A stretch of DNA of 41,658 nucleotides, from positions 13,935 through 55,592 of the forward strand of contig PCCK01000019.1 of the NCBI GenBank assembly GCA_002731695.1. Reading direction: 5' to 3'. A program made the position numbers and the translations under genes. Under the pieces are notes generated by a model. It was not told where the DNA came from. It saw only the letters and a list, made by a program, of their open reading frames with translations, and did no database searches. The DNA is from Porticoccaceae bacterium (lineage in GTDB: Bacteria; Pseudomonadota; Gammaproteobacteria; Pseudomonadales; Porticoccaceae). This document shows positions 1-8,016 of this stretch, in pieces; the stretch's first letter is position 1, and every line of letters starts with the position of its first letter.

Positions 1-995
1 CCTTCGGATACTATTTAGGTAGAGAAATTGGCCCTTTCTCGCTCGGTTTTGCCTTGCGCTATGATCAGATTGACAAGGTGGGTTCTGTAGCCGAGGCACA
101 TCATGATGATGACCATGCTGGAATGGACCACGATGTTACTCATGACGGAATGGACCACGATGACGACCATACTGGAGATGATCACGGAGACGAGCACGAA
201 GTCGAGGTTACTGATTATGCTAGAGACTTCAACAACTCTAGTATCGCATTATCTCTCGGGACGAAGCTGAATGATTCCATTGATCTTGCGCTCAATTTTT
301 CAACCTTTGAAAGGGCACCGGCGGAGGTAGAGCTCTTCATGAACGGTCCGCACCTTGCTGTAGGGAGATATGAGGAAGGGGATCCTAGTATGCAGGCGGA
401 GCAAGCAAGTAACATCGATCTTTCGCTAAATTATGAAAAAGATGGACTCTTTGCCTCCCTTTCTATTTTCCAAAACGATATAGATAATTATATTTACTTG
501 GAGGATGATCCCCTAGGCACAATGGAAGAGGGACTTTTGAAGGCTGCTTACAAACAGAATGATGCAGAATTTGATGGGTATGAGCTTGAATTTGGGAAAG
601 GATTTTCCTTGGCAAAGGGATATCTAGTTTTATCTTTTGCAAGGGATTCCGTATCAGGAAACTTCGATGATGGGTCCAATGTCCCCAGGATGGTTCCGGA
701 GAGGAATATGTTCAAGCTCAAGTACACTGGTGAGGATTTCAGTGCTGCTCTCATGCTCAAAGACGTAGAGGAGCAGACCAGTATTGCTGCTGGTGAGGCC
801 GCTACTGAGGGCTTCCAGATGCTGGATATCAACGTGGCTAAGACAGTCGAGTTGGCCTCCGGTTCAAGTGTCCAAGTTGCGGTATTTGGGAAAAACCTTT
901 TAGATGAAGCCGCTCGTAATCATTCATCATTCGTGAAAAACGAGGTACCTTTGCCGGGGCGTAATATAGGTGTCAAGCTTAACTTAACTTTCTAG
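1..995 (+). CDS. TonB-dependent outer membrane receptor, C-terminal part (ZnuD-like metal receptor)
   Basis: The reading frame is open from the first complete codon (position 3), so the true start lies upstream; the first possible start codon inside the window (TTG at 54) is just an internal Leu. The visible part is the beta-barrel end of a TonB-dependent receptor: alternating short amphipathic strands, the late motif VFGKNLLDE, then RNHSSF, LPGRN and a terminal Phe, the usual outer membrane barrel signature. Near the left edge (about 96-210) is an extracellular-type loop very rich in His and Asp, with GMDHD repeated. His-rich loops and an RNH-x-S / PGRN ending are typical of zinc receptors of the ZnuD type, which is a family-level inference. 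A sitABCD-type importer follows about 2.3 kb downstream on the same strand, so the receptor may feed periplasmic metal uptake. Substrate is not proven. Confidence 0.85.
   Translation, partial: FGYYLGREIGPFSLGFALRYDQIDKVGSVAEAHHDDDHAGMDHDVTHDGMDHDDDHTGDDHGDEHEVEVTDYARDFNNSSIALSLGTKLNDSIDLALNFSTFERAPAEVELFMNGPHLAVGRYEEGDPSMQAEQASNIDLSLNYEKDGLFASLSIFQNDIDNYIYLEDDPLGTMEEGLLKAAYKQNDAEFDGYELEFGKGFSLAKGYLVLSFARDSVSGNFDDGSNVPRMVPERNMFKLKYTGEDFSAALMLKDVEEQTSIAAGEAATEGFQMLDINVAKTVELASGSSVQVAVFGKNLLDEAARNHSSFVKNEVPLPGRNIGVKLNLTF
120..162 (+). repeat. 16-bp direct repeat inside the His/Asp-rich receptor loop
   Basis: The 16-base unit GGAATGGACCACGATG occurs at 120-135 and again at 147-162, giving a 27-bp (nine-codon) in-frame period. 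It encodes the repeated GMDHD. This looks like loop expansion by in-frame duplication, which would raise the number of metal-binding side chains without breaking the barrel frame. Confidence 0.8.
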
Positions 996-1025
996 AAACA
1001 TTTAATATTATCTACGGAGTTTTGT

Positions 1026-1470
1026 ATTGTTGAAATAAAAAATCTTCCACCGGTAATTACTCTAGGATATGCCGCCGCCATAGTACTCTCGGGCGGCGGC
1101 TTACTAAGGTGGAGGGCCCCGTTACAACCTATTTGGAGGGGTTCTTTTTTGTTAAGCGCCGTTATTCTTTACTTTTACTGTTCTAGAGTTGCGACGGCTC
1201 CAAACTTCCATTAACCCATTGAATCCGGGGGCTAGAACTAGCCTTACAACCGAGGGTATATTTCGGTTCTCTCGAAACCCGATGCACTTGAGGATGCTGT
1301 CTATATTGTGTGGAGCAGCCTTCTGGTCGAATATTGTCTCTAGCTTGCATTTGATTCCATGCTTTATATTGACCATTACTCTAGCCGAAATTATGCGGGA
1401 GGAGGGGGTCATGGATCGACTTGTTGGAGACGAGTAAGTTACATACCGAAAAAAAGTGCGTCGTTAGATT
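1026..1470 (+). pseudogene. Decayed isoprenylcysteine carboxyl methyltransferase (ICMT/PEMT)-family gene
   Basis: The three pieces read together as a small membrane methyltransferase of the ICMT/PEMT family. Frame 3 from about 1026 gives NLPPVITLGYAAAIV and a second hydrophobic stretch up to about 1185. The conserved core then continues in frame 1 (from about 1186): TSINPLNP, EGIFRFSRNPMHL, a membrane segment and EIMREEGVMDRLVGDE. The expected C-terminal tail also remains in frame 1 but is cut by TAA (1435-1437), exactly where family members have the Tyr of the G-x-E-Y motif, and by TAG (1465-1467), where the final Trp of RRW is expected: VTYRKKVRR lies between them. A GGAG box at 1016-1019 sits six bases before ATT, so the start codon may be lost too. 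One frameshift, two nonsense codons and a doubtful start argue for true decay rather than a sequencing error. Confidence 0.82.
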
Positions 1471-1554
1471 TGACGCGATTTTCGAATCTTTTAAGAGAAT
1501 ATTTTCCGTATATCATCTACTTAGTATTAGACCTAAATTCCACAGGAAAATTAT

Positions 1555-3063
1555 ATGGATCAAGTTACTCAAAGCCACGATTTGTTAATAATATTGGGCA
1601 ACCAGCTTTTCCCGATTGAGGAGATACGCAAGACTGAGTGTCGAAGTATTTTTATGGCAGAGGATTTGGGAATTTGTAAAGAGCACCGGCATCATCGGCT
1701 TAAGATTTATATGTTTTTTTCCGCCATGCGGTCCTTCAGAGATAGCTTGAGGGAAGAGGGTTTTGAGGTTTTGTATCGATCAATTGAGGACCCTGATTTT
1801 CGAAGCCCATACCTTAAAAAAATAGAAAACGTAATCTCTCGATTAAAAATAAAAAAGGTTAAGTATTTCGAGATCGAGGATCATTTTTTTGAATCGCAAA
1901 TAGAAGATTTTTTGGCAAAGTCTGACTGTGTCTCTGAAAAATTTGAGAGTCCCATGTTTCTGTGTTCTCGGGAGAAATTTGGTGATTTCGCTGCTGACAA
2001 AAAGAAACTGAGGATGGCGAGTTTTTACCAATTGATGCGTACCGATTTATCAATACTTGTGGACTCAGAAAATAAGCCGGTCGGAGGCAGGTGGTCCTTC
2101 GACGAGGAAAATAGAAAAAAAATCCCAAAGGATATCAAATTACCGGAGAGGCCAGCTGTAAAAAGGAAGGAAAACCTTTCTCTAAAAGAGCTTATTATAA
2201 AAACTTTTCCAGATCATCCAGGGTCGATAGAAAACGCCTGGATGCCAACGTCCCGTCCGGAAGCACTGGCATGGTTGGATAATTTCCTTACTGAAAGGTT
2301 CACACTATTTGGGACGTATGAGGATGCAATTCATACTGAAAACCAGTTTCTTTTTCATAGTGCACTTAGCCCGATCATGAACATGGGAATTCTTACTCCT
2401 CGCGAGGTGATTGATCGGGCATTAGCTTATGGGGAGGAAAATAGTATCCCTATTAACTCATTGGAGGGATTCATTCGTCAGATAATTGGATGGAGGGAAT
2501 TCATAAGGGGTGTTTATCACGAAAAGGGTGATTCTCAGAGCTCTTCTAACTTTTGGAGTCATGAGTTTCGGTTAACAGAACACTGGTATGATGGCTCCAC
2601 CGGTATTCCGCCTCTTGATGATGCCATACTTTCGTGTGTTCGTTATGGGTACACTCACCATATCCCGAGATTGATGGTGATTTCTAATCTGATGACTTTG
2701 TGTCGAGTTCATCCTGATGATATTTACCGATGGTTTATGGAGATGTTCGTTGATTCCTCAGATTGGGTGATGGTGCCCAATGTTTATGGTATGGGCACTT
2801 TTGCTGATGCTGGGATTTTTGCTACCAAGCCATACCTGTGCGGTTCAAATTATTTATTGAAGATGAGTAATTATAAACGAGGTCCATGGTGTGATATCGT
2901 AGATGGTCTGTATTGGAAATTCATGCATGACCACCTTGAATTTTTTAAAAGCAGCCCTCGGCTTGCGGTTATGCCTCGTGCATTGAATAGACTCAATCCG
3001 GAACGTCGCGATTATATATTTCGTCAAGCAGAGATTTTTATTGAAAATTTTACCCAAATCTAA
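1555..3063 (+). CDS. Cryptochrome/photolyase-family flavoprotein, FeS-BCP (prokaryotic 6-4 photolyase) type without the Fe-S ligands
   Basis: The 502-residue product has the deoxyribodipyrimidine photolyase-related N-terminal domain (LLIILGNQLFP, then HHRLKIYMFFSAMR) and a C-terminal FAD-binding helical domain (IRQIIGWREFIRG, HHIPRLMV, SDWVMVPNVYGMGTFADAG). This is the layout of bacterial (6-4) photolyases and FeS-type cryptochromes (COG3046), enzymes that use blue light and FAD to repair UV lesions or act as photoreceptors. Those proteins normally hold a [4Fe-4S] cluster with four Cys. Here the first Cys site is Pro353 (in GIPPLDDAI), and the usual YCxGC is Y440-K-R-G-P444, with the following loop shortened; only Cys446 lies near the fourth site and is off by one. 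The cluster is therefore probably absent. ATG at 1555 follows an AGGA box (1543-1546). Repair enzyme versus sensor cannot be decided. Confidence 0.9.
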   Translation: MDQVTQSHDLLIILGNQLFPIEEIRKTECRSIFMAEDLGICKEHRHHRLKIYMFFSAMRSFRDSLREEGFEVLYRSIEDPDFRSPYLKKIENVISRLKIKKVKYFEIEDHFFESQIEDFLAKSDCVSEKFESPMFLCSREKFGDFAADKKKLRMASFYQLMRTDLSILVDSENKPVGGRWSFDEENRKKIPKDIKLPERPAVKRKENLSLKELIIKTFPDHPGSIENAWMPTSRPEALAWLDNFLTERFTLFGTYEDAIHTENQFLFHSALSPIMNMGILTPREVIDRALAYGEENSIPINSLEGFIRQIIGWREFIRGVYHEKGDSQSSSNFWSHEFRLTEHWYDGSTGIPPLDDAILSCVRYGYTHHIPRLMVISNLMTLCRVHPDDIYRWFMEMFVDSSDWVMVPNVYGMGTFADAGIFATKPYLCGSNYLLKMSNYKRGPWCDIVDGLYWKFMHDHLEFFKSSPRLAVMPRALNRLNPERRDYIFRQAEIFIENFTQI

Positions 3064-3250
3064 GCTTTCTTCACAAAACTTATAATTCAATACGTGCGTA
3101 TCCAGTTTTAAATTTGAACGCTATCGTTTACATATGGAGCGCTTCTTCATTTTGTAGTATCCTTTTAGCAGGTTTGGAATTATAAGAAACCACCATTCGA
3201 TGTACATTGTTCAAAGAAACACTCTACGCAACTCGCGATAAAGGTAATCT

Positions 3251-4150
3251 ATGTTTACTCTCAAATGGCTCGCTCAAACGCCTGTGTTTGTGCTAGCTTT
3301 TGTTTGTCTAGACCTTTTTGGCGCGGAGGTCCAGAAATTTAAAGTAATTACGACGTTCACCGTGATTGCTGATATCGCTAAAAATATTGCGGGGGACGCT
3401 GCAGTAGTAGACTCAATAACAAAACCGAATGCTGAGATCCATAATTATCAGACAACGCCCGGAGACATCCGGCGCGCGCAGGGCGCGAATCTCATTATTT
3501 ATAACGGATTTAACCTTGAACTCTGGTTTGATCGATTCTTTTATAATCTCTCTGATGTCCCAAAAGTGGTTGTGACTGAGGGTATTGAGCCGATGGGTAT
3601 AAGAAGCGGTCCCTACACTGGTAAACCTAACCCACATGCTTGGATGTCGGCGCCTAATGCCGTTATCTACATCGAAAATATCCGTCGCGCCATGGTGCGT
3701 TATGATGCTGCCAATGCGGCAACCTACACAGCCAATGCGAAGCAATATACCAAGCGTCTTTTGGATACGCTTGAGCCTTACAGAGCTCTTTTATCATCGA
3801 TTCCTGAGGATAAACGATGGTTAATCAGCAGTGAGGGGGCGTTTAGTTACCTTGCGAGAGACTATGACTTAAAGGAGTTGTACCTATGGCCTATGAATTC
3901 CGATGGACAGGGGACGCCTCAACAGGTTCGACGTGTCATTGACAGCGTAAGAGAACATAATATCGGGGTTATTTTTAGTGAAAGCACAGTTTCTTCTAAA
4001 CCAGCAATGCAGGTAGCCCGAGAAACCGATGCAAGGTATGGGGGCGTTTTGTACGTTGACTCTCTGAGTAATACGGAGGGCCCCGTACCAACTTACCTTA
4101 GTTTGTTGACAACGACTTTATCAACCATCGCAGAGGGTTTAGTCGAATGA
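3251..4150 (+). CDS. sitA: Metal ABC transporter, periplasmic substrate-binding protein (SitA/YfeA type)
   Basis: The 299-residue cluster A-I (TroA-like) metal-binding protein captures Mn2+, Fe2+ or Zn2+ in the periplasm and hands it to the SitBCD permease. A signal peptide occupies about residues 1-25. The four expected metal ligands are visible: His64 in AEIHNYQ, His129 in NPHAWMS, Glu195 in SSEGAFS and Asp270 in YVDSLS. The phrases [34 protein letters not shown] and [15 protein letters not shown] match the SitA/YfeA manganese/iron branch better than ZnuA, and there is no His-rich loop of the ZnuA kind. ATG at 3251 follows AAGG (3241-3244). The stop overlaps the sitB start by 4 bp, so the four genes form an operon. 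I see no convincing Fur, Zur or MntR box in the 187 bp upstream. Confidence 0.9.
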   Translation: MFTLKWLAQTPVFVLAFVCLDLFGAEVQKFKVITTFTVIADIAKNIAGDAAVVDSITKPNAEIHNYQTTPGDIRRAQGANLIIYNGFNLELWFDRFFYNLSDVPKVVVTEGIEPMGIRSGPYTGKPNPHAWMSAPNAVIYIENIRRAMVRYDAANAATYTANAKQYTKRLLDTLEPYRALLSSIPEDKRWLISSEGAFSYLARDYDLKELYLWPMNSDGQGTPQQVRRVIDSVREHNIGVIFSESTVSSKPAMQVARETDARYGGVLYVDSLSNTEGPVPTYLSLLTTTLSTIAEGLVE

Positions 4151-4998
4151 GTGGTTTGGAAATCAATGATATTACTGTTACTTACAAAAACGGGCACACT
4201 GCGATCGTTGATACCAGCTTTAACCTTCCCACTGGCTCCATAACAGCTTTGGTTGGCGTAAATGGAAGCGGCAAATCAACCCTCTTTAAATCCATAATGG
4301 GATTTGTCAAACTTGCGAAGGGATCTGTCAAAATTCTTGGTTCAGATGTGGCTAAGGCTTTAAAGAGTAATTATGTGGCGTATGTCCCGCAATCAGAAGA
4401 AATCGACTGGGATTTCCCTGTCTTGGTTGAAGATGTCGTGATGATGGGTCGCTACGGTCATATGAATATGTTTCGGATGGCCCGTGATATAGATCGGCAA
4501 AAAGTCGATTTGGCGCTTGAGCGTGTGGGCTTAGCCTATCTAAAAAAACGTCAGATAGGGGAGCTATCTGGAGGTCAGAAAAAGAGAGTCTTTTTAGCTA
4601 GAGCGTTAGCTCAGGAGAGCGAGGTCGTTCTTTTAGATGAGCCATTTACAGGAGTAGATGTGCAAACTGAAGAGCAAATTATGGCTTTGCTCCGTGATCT
4701 TCGGGATTCAGGCAAAGTAATCTTGGTGTCTACTCATAATTTAGGAAGTGTTCCGGAGTATTGTGATCGAGCTGTATTAATAGATCGAACAGTTTTAGCA
4801 GAGGGAAAGACCAGTGAGGTATTTACTCAAGATAATTTACAACGCGCATTTGGGGGAGTGCTAAGGCGCTTCGTCCTCACCGGAAAACAATTACACGATG
4901 ATGATGACAGTCGTCAAGTAACTGTACTGTCTGATGACGAACGCCCTGTTGTCCTATATGGTGACGATTATTCATCGATTCGTCTCGAGGAGGACTGA
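4147..4998 (+). CDS. sitB: Metal ABC transporter ATPase (SitB type)
   Basis: The 283-residue nucleotide-binding subunit powers the SitABCD metal importer at the inner face of the cytoplasmic membrane. Walker A is GVNGSGKST (37-45), the ABC signature LSGGQ (140-144), Walker B VVLLDE ending at Asp164-Glu165, and the switch His is in STHN. A C-terminal tail rich in Asp ([18 protein letters not shown]) follows the ATPase core; I recall similar tails in SitB/YfeB relatives, so it looks like a family trait rather than a fusion. The gene overlaps sitA by 4 bp and sitC by 1 bp, pointing to translational coupling and fixed stoichiometry. Confidence 0.93.
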   Translation: MSGLEINDITVTYKNGHTAIVDTSFNLPTGSITALVGVNGSGKSTLFKSIMGFVKLAKGSVKILGSDVAKALKSNYVAYVPQSEEIDWDFPVLVEDVVMMGRYGHMNMFRMARDIDRQKVDLALERVGLAYLKKRQIGELSGGQKKRVFLARALAQESEVVLLDEPFTGVDVQTEEQIMALLRDLRDSGKVILVSTHNLGSVPEYCDRAVLIDRTVLAEGKTSEVFTQDNLQRAFGGVLRRFVLTGKQLHDDDDSRQVTVLSDDERPVVLYGDDYSSIRLEED

Positions 4999-5900
4999 TG
5001 AGTTTACTCTCACCTTTTGAATACGGCTACATGGTTAATGCGATGCTAATATGCTCCTTAGTCGGTGGTGTTTGTGGCTTCCTTAGCGCTTATTTAATGC
5101 TGAAGGGGTGGTCTTTAATAGGAGACGCTTTGTCACACTCGATCGTGCCAGGCGTTGCCGGCGCATACATGCTTGGACTCCCCTTTTCGCTTGGAGCCTT
5201 TTTCGCAGGTGGATTAGCGGCGGGTACGATGCTTTTTCTAAGCCGACGCTCGAAGCTAAAAGAGGATGTAATCATAGGACTTATTTTTAGTTCCTTCTTT
5301 GGCATCGGGCTATTTATGGTTTCTCTTTCGCCTACATCGGTCCATATTCAAACTATTGTTCTTGGTAACATTCTTGCTATCACTCCAAATGATTCCCTGC
5401 AGCTCTTACTAATATCGTCCATATCCCTCTTAGTGTTAGTTTCCAAGTGGCGAGATCTGTTGGTGGTATTTTTTGACGAAAATCACGCTCGCAGCATTGG
5501 CCTCAATCCCTACTCACTCAAGGTGGTGTTCTTCGCGCTGTTAAGCGCTTCGGCTGTTGCAGCACTTCAAGCGGTTGGTGCATTTTTAGTAATCGCTATG
5601 GTTGTTACCCCAGGCGCAATCGCATACTTGATGTCAGACCGGTTTGGTGTTGTAGTTTTACTGAGCGCGGGAATTGGCGCAATAACGTCATTGTTTGGCT
5701 CTTACCTGAGTTTTTTCATAGATGGAACGCCTGGTGGCATTATCGTCATATTACAGGCGAGTATATTCGTTTGCGTATTTTTAGTGGCACCGAAGCATGG
5801 CTTTTTGGCAGCGCGAAAACGTGCTTCTGAGAGGAGACTTCTAGACCCCGCTTTTGACATGTGTCCTCTTTTGTTAGAGCAACAGGGTGGGTCGGAGTAA
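4998..5900 (+). CDS. sitC: Metal ABC transporter permease (SitC type)
   Basis: This 300-residue integral membrane permease of the ABC-3 family has eight or so hydrophobic segments. It contains the family phrases MLKGWSLIGDALSHSIVPG near the N-terminus and AVGAFLVIAMVVTPGAIAYL near residue 200. It pairs with SitD to form the membrane channel of the importer. The start ATG overlaps the TGA of sitB (TGATG), and GAGGA just upstream, inside sitB, serves as ribosome binding site. Two tandem paralogous permeases (this gene and the next) are typical of Sit/Yfe/Tro systems and unlike Znu, which has one. Confidence 0.92.
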   Translation: MSLLSPFEYGYMVNAMLICSLVGGVCGFLSAYLMLKGWSLIGDALSHSIVPGVAGAYMLGLPFSLGAFFAGGLAAGTMLFLSRRSKLKEDVIIGLIFSSFFGIGLFMVSLSPTSVHIQTIVLGNILAITPNDSLQLLLISSISLLVLVSKWRDLLVVFFDENHARSIGLNPYSLKVVFFALLSASAVAALQAVGAFLVIAMVVTPGAIAYLMSDRFGVVVLLSAGIGAITSLFGSYLSFFIDGTPGGIIVILQASIFVCVFLVAPKHGFLAARKRASERRLLDPAFDMCPLLLEQQGGSE

Positions 5901-5904
5901 TGAG

Positions 5905-6798
5905 ATGATGCTTTCTCATTTTCTGGAAGCATTGATGGAGCCATTTGCGTATACTTTTATGCAACAAGCCTTCTTGATGGTTGCTCTGGTCTCCATACCC
6001 ACTGCGATACTCTCTTGTTTTCTTGTGCTGAAGGGATGGGCACTCATGGGAGACGCAATTTCGCACTCAGTTTTGCCCGGTGTAGTACTGGCTTACATCA
6101 GTGGATTTTCGTTTGCGATTGGAGCTTTCGGGGCAGGCATGTTGTGTGCTGTGTTTACCGGATTTTTGAAAGAAAATAGTAGGCTAAAAGAAGATACGAT
6201 AATGGGTGTTGTATTTTCTGGGATGTTCGCGGTTGGATTGGTAATGATGACTAAGGTAGATTCTAACATTCACCTTGATCATGTTTTGTTCGGCGATGTT
6301 CTGGGACTTAGCTGGCAAAATATACTTGAAACTGCGGGTGTAACAGCTTTGGTTTTGTTATTTATTTTTTTCAAAGGAAAGGATTTGCTTGTTTTCGTTT
6401 TTGACCAACAACACGCAAAAGCGCTCGGACTACCAGTGACGTTGCTCCATTATGGTTTGCTCAGTTTGTTATCCCTTACAATTGTTGCCGCCTTGAAGGC
6501 AGTCGGTATGATTTTGGTAATCGCCATGCTAATTACCCCCGGGGCTGTCGCCCATCTGCTTACCCAAAAGTTTCGACAGATGGTGCTTTTCTCGATCATA
6601 ATTTCGATTAGTACATCCCTCTCTGGAGTGTATCTTAGTTTTTATATAGACAGCGCTCCGGCTCCTACCATTATTGTTCTTTTGACATTGATGTTCGTCA
6701 TTGTGTTCATTTCTCAGGACATTCGGTCGGTAAGGCGTCAGGATGAATCTGATATGCGAAAACCTTCTAGAATGGTTCGAATTTTCCAATCGGATTAA
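5905..6798 (+). CDS. sitD: Metal ABC transporter permease (SitD type)
   Basis: This second ABC-3 family permease is homologous to SitC: compare CFLVLKGWALMGDAISHSVLPG with its counterpart. The frame is open from GTG 5887, but that start would lie inside sitC without a matching ribosome site. ATG 5905 sits seven bases after GGAG (5894-5897) and gives the N-terminus MMLSHFLEALMEPF, which resembles SitD starts (LLEPFSYPFMQRA-like), so I chose 5905. The reading frame runs through about eight hydrophobic helices to residue 280 and a short basic tail. It is the last gene of the operon; a 129-bp gap separates it from the next gene. Confidence 0.9.
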   Translation: MMLSHFLEALMEPFAYTFMQQAFLMVALVSIPTAILSCFLVLKGWALMGDAISHSVLPGVVLAYISGFSFAIGAFGAGMLCAVFTGFLKENSRLKEDTIMGVVFSGMFAVGLVMMTKVDSNIHLDHVLFGDVLGLSWQNILETAGVTALVLLFIFFKGKDLLVFVFDQQHAKALGLPVTLLHYGLLSLLSLTIVAALKAVGMILVIAMLITPGAVAHLLTQKFRQMVLFSIIISISTSLSGVYLSFYIDSAPAPTIIVLLTLMFVIVFISQDIRSVRRQDESDMRKPSRMVRIFQSD

Positions 6799-6930
6799 TT
6801 AGGGGCTTTGTAGTTTTCAAAGAATGCTAGATGCATTAGGTTTTTGGTTGAGGTTTTTTGCGTTGCATATTTAAAATAAGAACTTTTTTAAAAGGGTCCT
6901 TAATCAGGAGTTTCCTCCGGTGAGTCTGTG

Positions 6931-7923
6931 ATGCGATACATATTTAGGATCCTCTCAATCATTGTTGTGTTGCTTTTCGCTGCCTCATGTGGCAACAAGG
7001 TTTATTACACAAACAGTGACGGATCTGAAATAAGCAAGCCGTTATCTTCGCTTTTACAATGGAGGCTTCAGCGCGATTCACCGGAACCAAAACGTCTTAT
7101 CGTATCATCCGAGTGGAAGCAACTGCGTCAATCGGATAACCGCTATGCAATCTGGATAGGTCATTCTACCTTCCTTATCGACAATGGTGATTTACAGATC
7201 CTAACTGACCCTATATTTTCAGATCGTGCTTCCCCATTCAGCTGGATTGGGCCCAGAAGACTGGTTCCACCAGCAATGCGAGTGGATCAGATATCAGACG
7301 TTGATGTGGTAACTATTAGCCACAATCATTACGATCATTTAGATATTTCAAGTCTGATCTCTCTCCAGAAGTCTAATCCTGAATGTTTGATTCTTGTGCC
7401 GATGGGGGATAAAAAACTGCTGGACACCGCTGGCATCAAAAATGTTTACGAATTTGATTGGTGGGACAGTATCAAAGTCAACAACACCAAATTTTTTTTT
7501 ACACCAGCTCAACACTGGTCTGCCAGAGGATTAACAGATCGAAATCTCAGTCATTGGGGGGGGTGGTACATCCAAACTCCTGAGATGTCTCTGTACCATG
7601 TAGGTGATTCTGGATATTCAGCAGATTTTCGAAAGGTTCGCGAACGGTTGGGCAGCCCTAAATATGCTTTCATTCCTATTGGCGCCTATGCCCCGCGTTG
7701 GTTTATGAAGTCCGCGCATGTTGACCCTGCTGAGGCATTTCAAATCGCTATAGATGTCGGAGCAGAATATTCAGTTGCCATGCACTGGGGAACATTTAGT
7801 CTCAGCGATGAGCCCACTTTTGAACCACTTTTTAGACTCCAACAGATAAGAAGGGACATTGGCCTCCCCGAAAATTATTTCTCCGCTCCAGAAATGGGAG
7901 AAATAATTTACTTAGATTTGTAA
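6931..7923 (+). CDS. MBL-fold lipoprotein, NAPE-PLD/UlaG-like phosphodiesterase family
   Basis: The 330-residue metallo-beta-lactamase-fold protein has a lipoprotein signal peptide (hydrophobic residues 5-17, then AASC with Cys20 as the lipidation site), so it is probably anchored to a membrane facing the periplasm. The metal motif HNHYDH is at 121-126, preceded by WIGHSTFLI and LTDPIFSDRASPFSW, which are family hallmarks of the NAPE-PLD-like branch (zinc-dependent hydrolysis of N-acylphosphatidylethanolamine in animals, broader phosphodiesterases in bacteria). Further ligand-bearing stretches are PAQHWSARG, YHVGDSGYS and MHWGTFSLSDEP. GTG 6928 is an alternative start three bases earlier. Substrate is unproven; lipid headgroup hydrolysis is the family-based guess. 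It is followed by two more membrane or lipid genes on the same strand. Confidence 0.85.
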   Translation: MRYIFRILSIIVVLLFAASCGNKVYYTNSDGSEISKPLSSLLQWRLQRDSPEPKRLIVSSEWKQLRQSDNRYAIWIGHSTFLIDNGDLQILTDPIFSDRASPFSWIGPRRLVPPAMRVDQISDVDVVTISHNHYDHLDISSLISLQKSNPECLILVPMGDKKLLDTAGIKNVYEFDWWDSIKVNNTKFFFTPAQHWSARGLTDRNLSHWGGWYIQTPEMSLYHVGDSGYSADFRKVRERLGSPKYAFIPIGAYAPRWFMKSAHVDPAEAFQIAIDVGAEYSVAMHWGTFSLSDEPTFEPLFRLQQIRRDIGLPENYFSAPEMGEIIYLDL

Positions 7924-7936
7924 TTACTCTGTGTTG

Positions 7937-7942
7937 TATAAT
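7937..7942 (+). promoter_or_regulatory. Candidate -10 box upstream of the DUF4239-like gene
   Basis: A perfect TATAAT lies in the 93-bp gap 75 bp before the next start codon. I see no good -35 hexamer at 16-18 bp spacing, so the promoter call is weak. If real, the membrane protein gene at 8017 is transcribed on its own. Confidence 0.3.
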
Positions 7943-8016
7943 GACGGTTTAGTCTATGTAATGATTAGGTTTTTAAGGAAACATAAAATAATAGTTTTAA
8001 GGAAGGTGAGAGCACG

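Noticed and set aside
1359-1619. 86-residue plus-strand frame overlapping the ICMT remnant and the photolyase start
   Set aside because: No family resemblance; it overlaps a better-supported gene, and the translated text is low-quality shadow sequence.
3064-3250. Fur, Zur or MntR box upstream of sitA
   Set aside because: I searched by eye for dyad motifs of these regulators and found no convincing match.
6823-6846. Inverted repeat AATGC/GCATT followed by T5 as terminator of the sit operon
   Set aside because: A 5-bp AT-rich stem is too weak, and the T-run does not follow directly.
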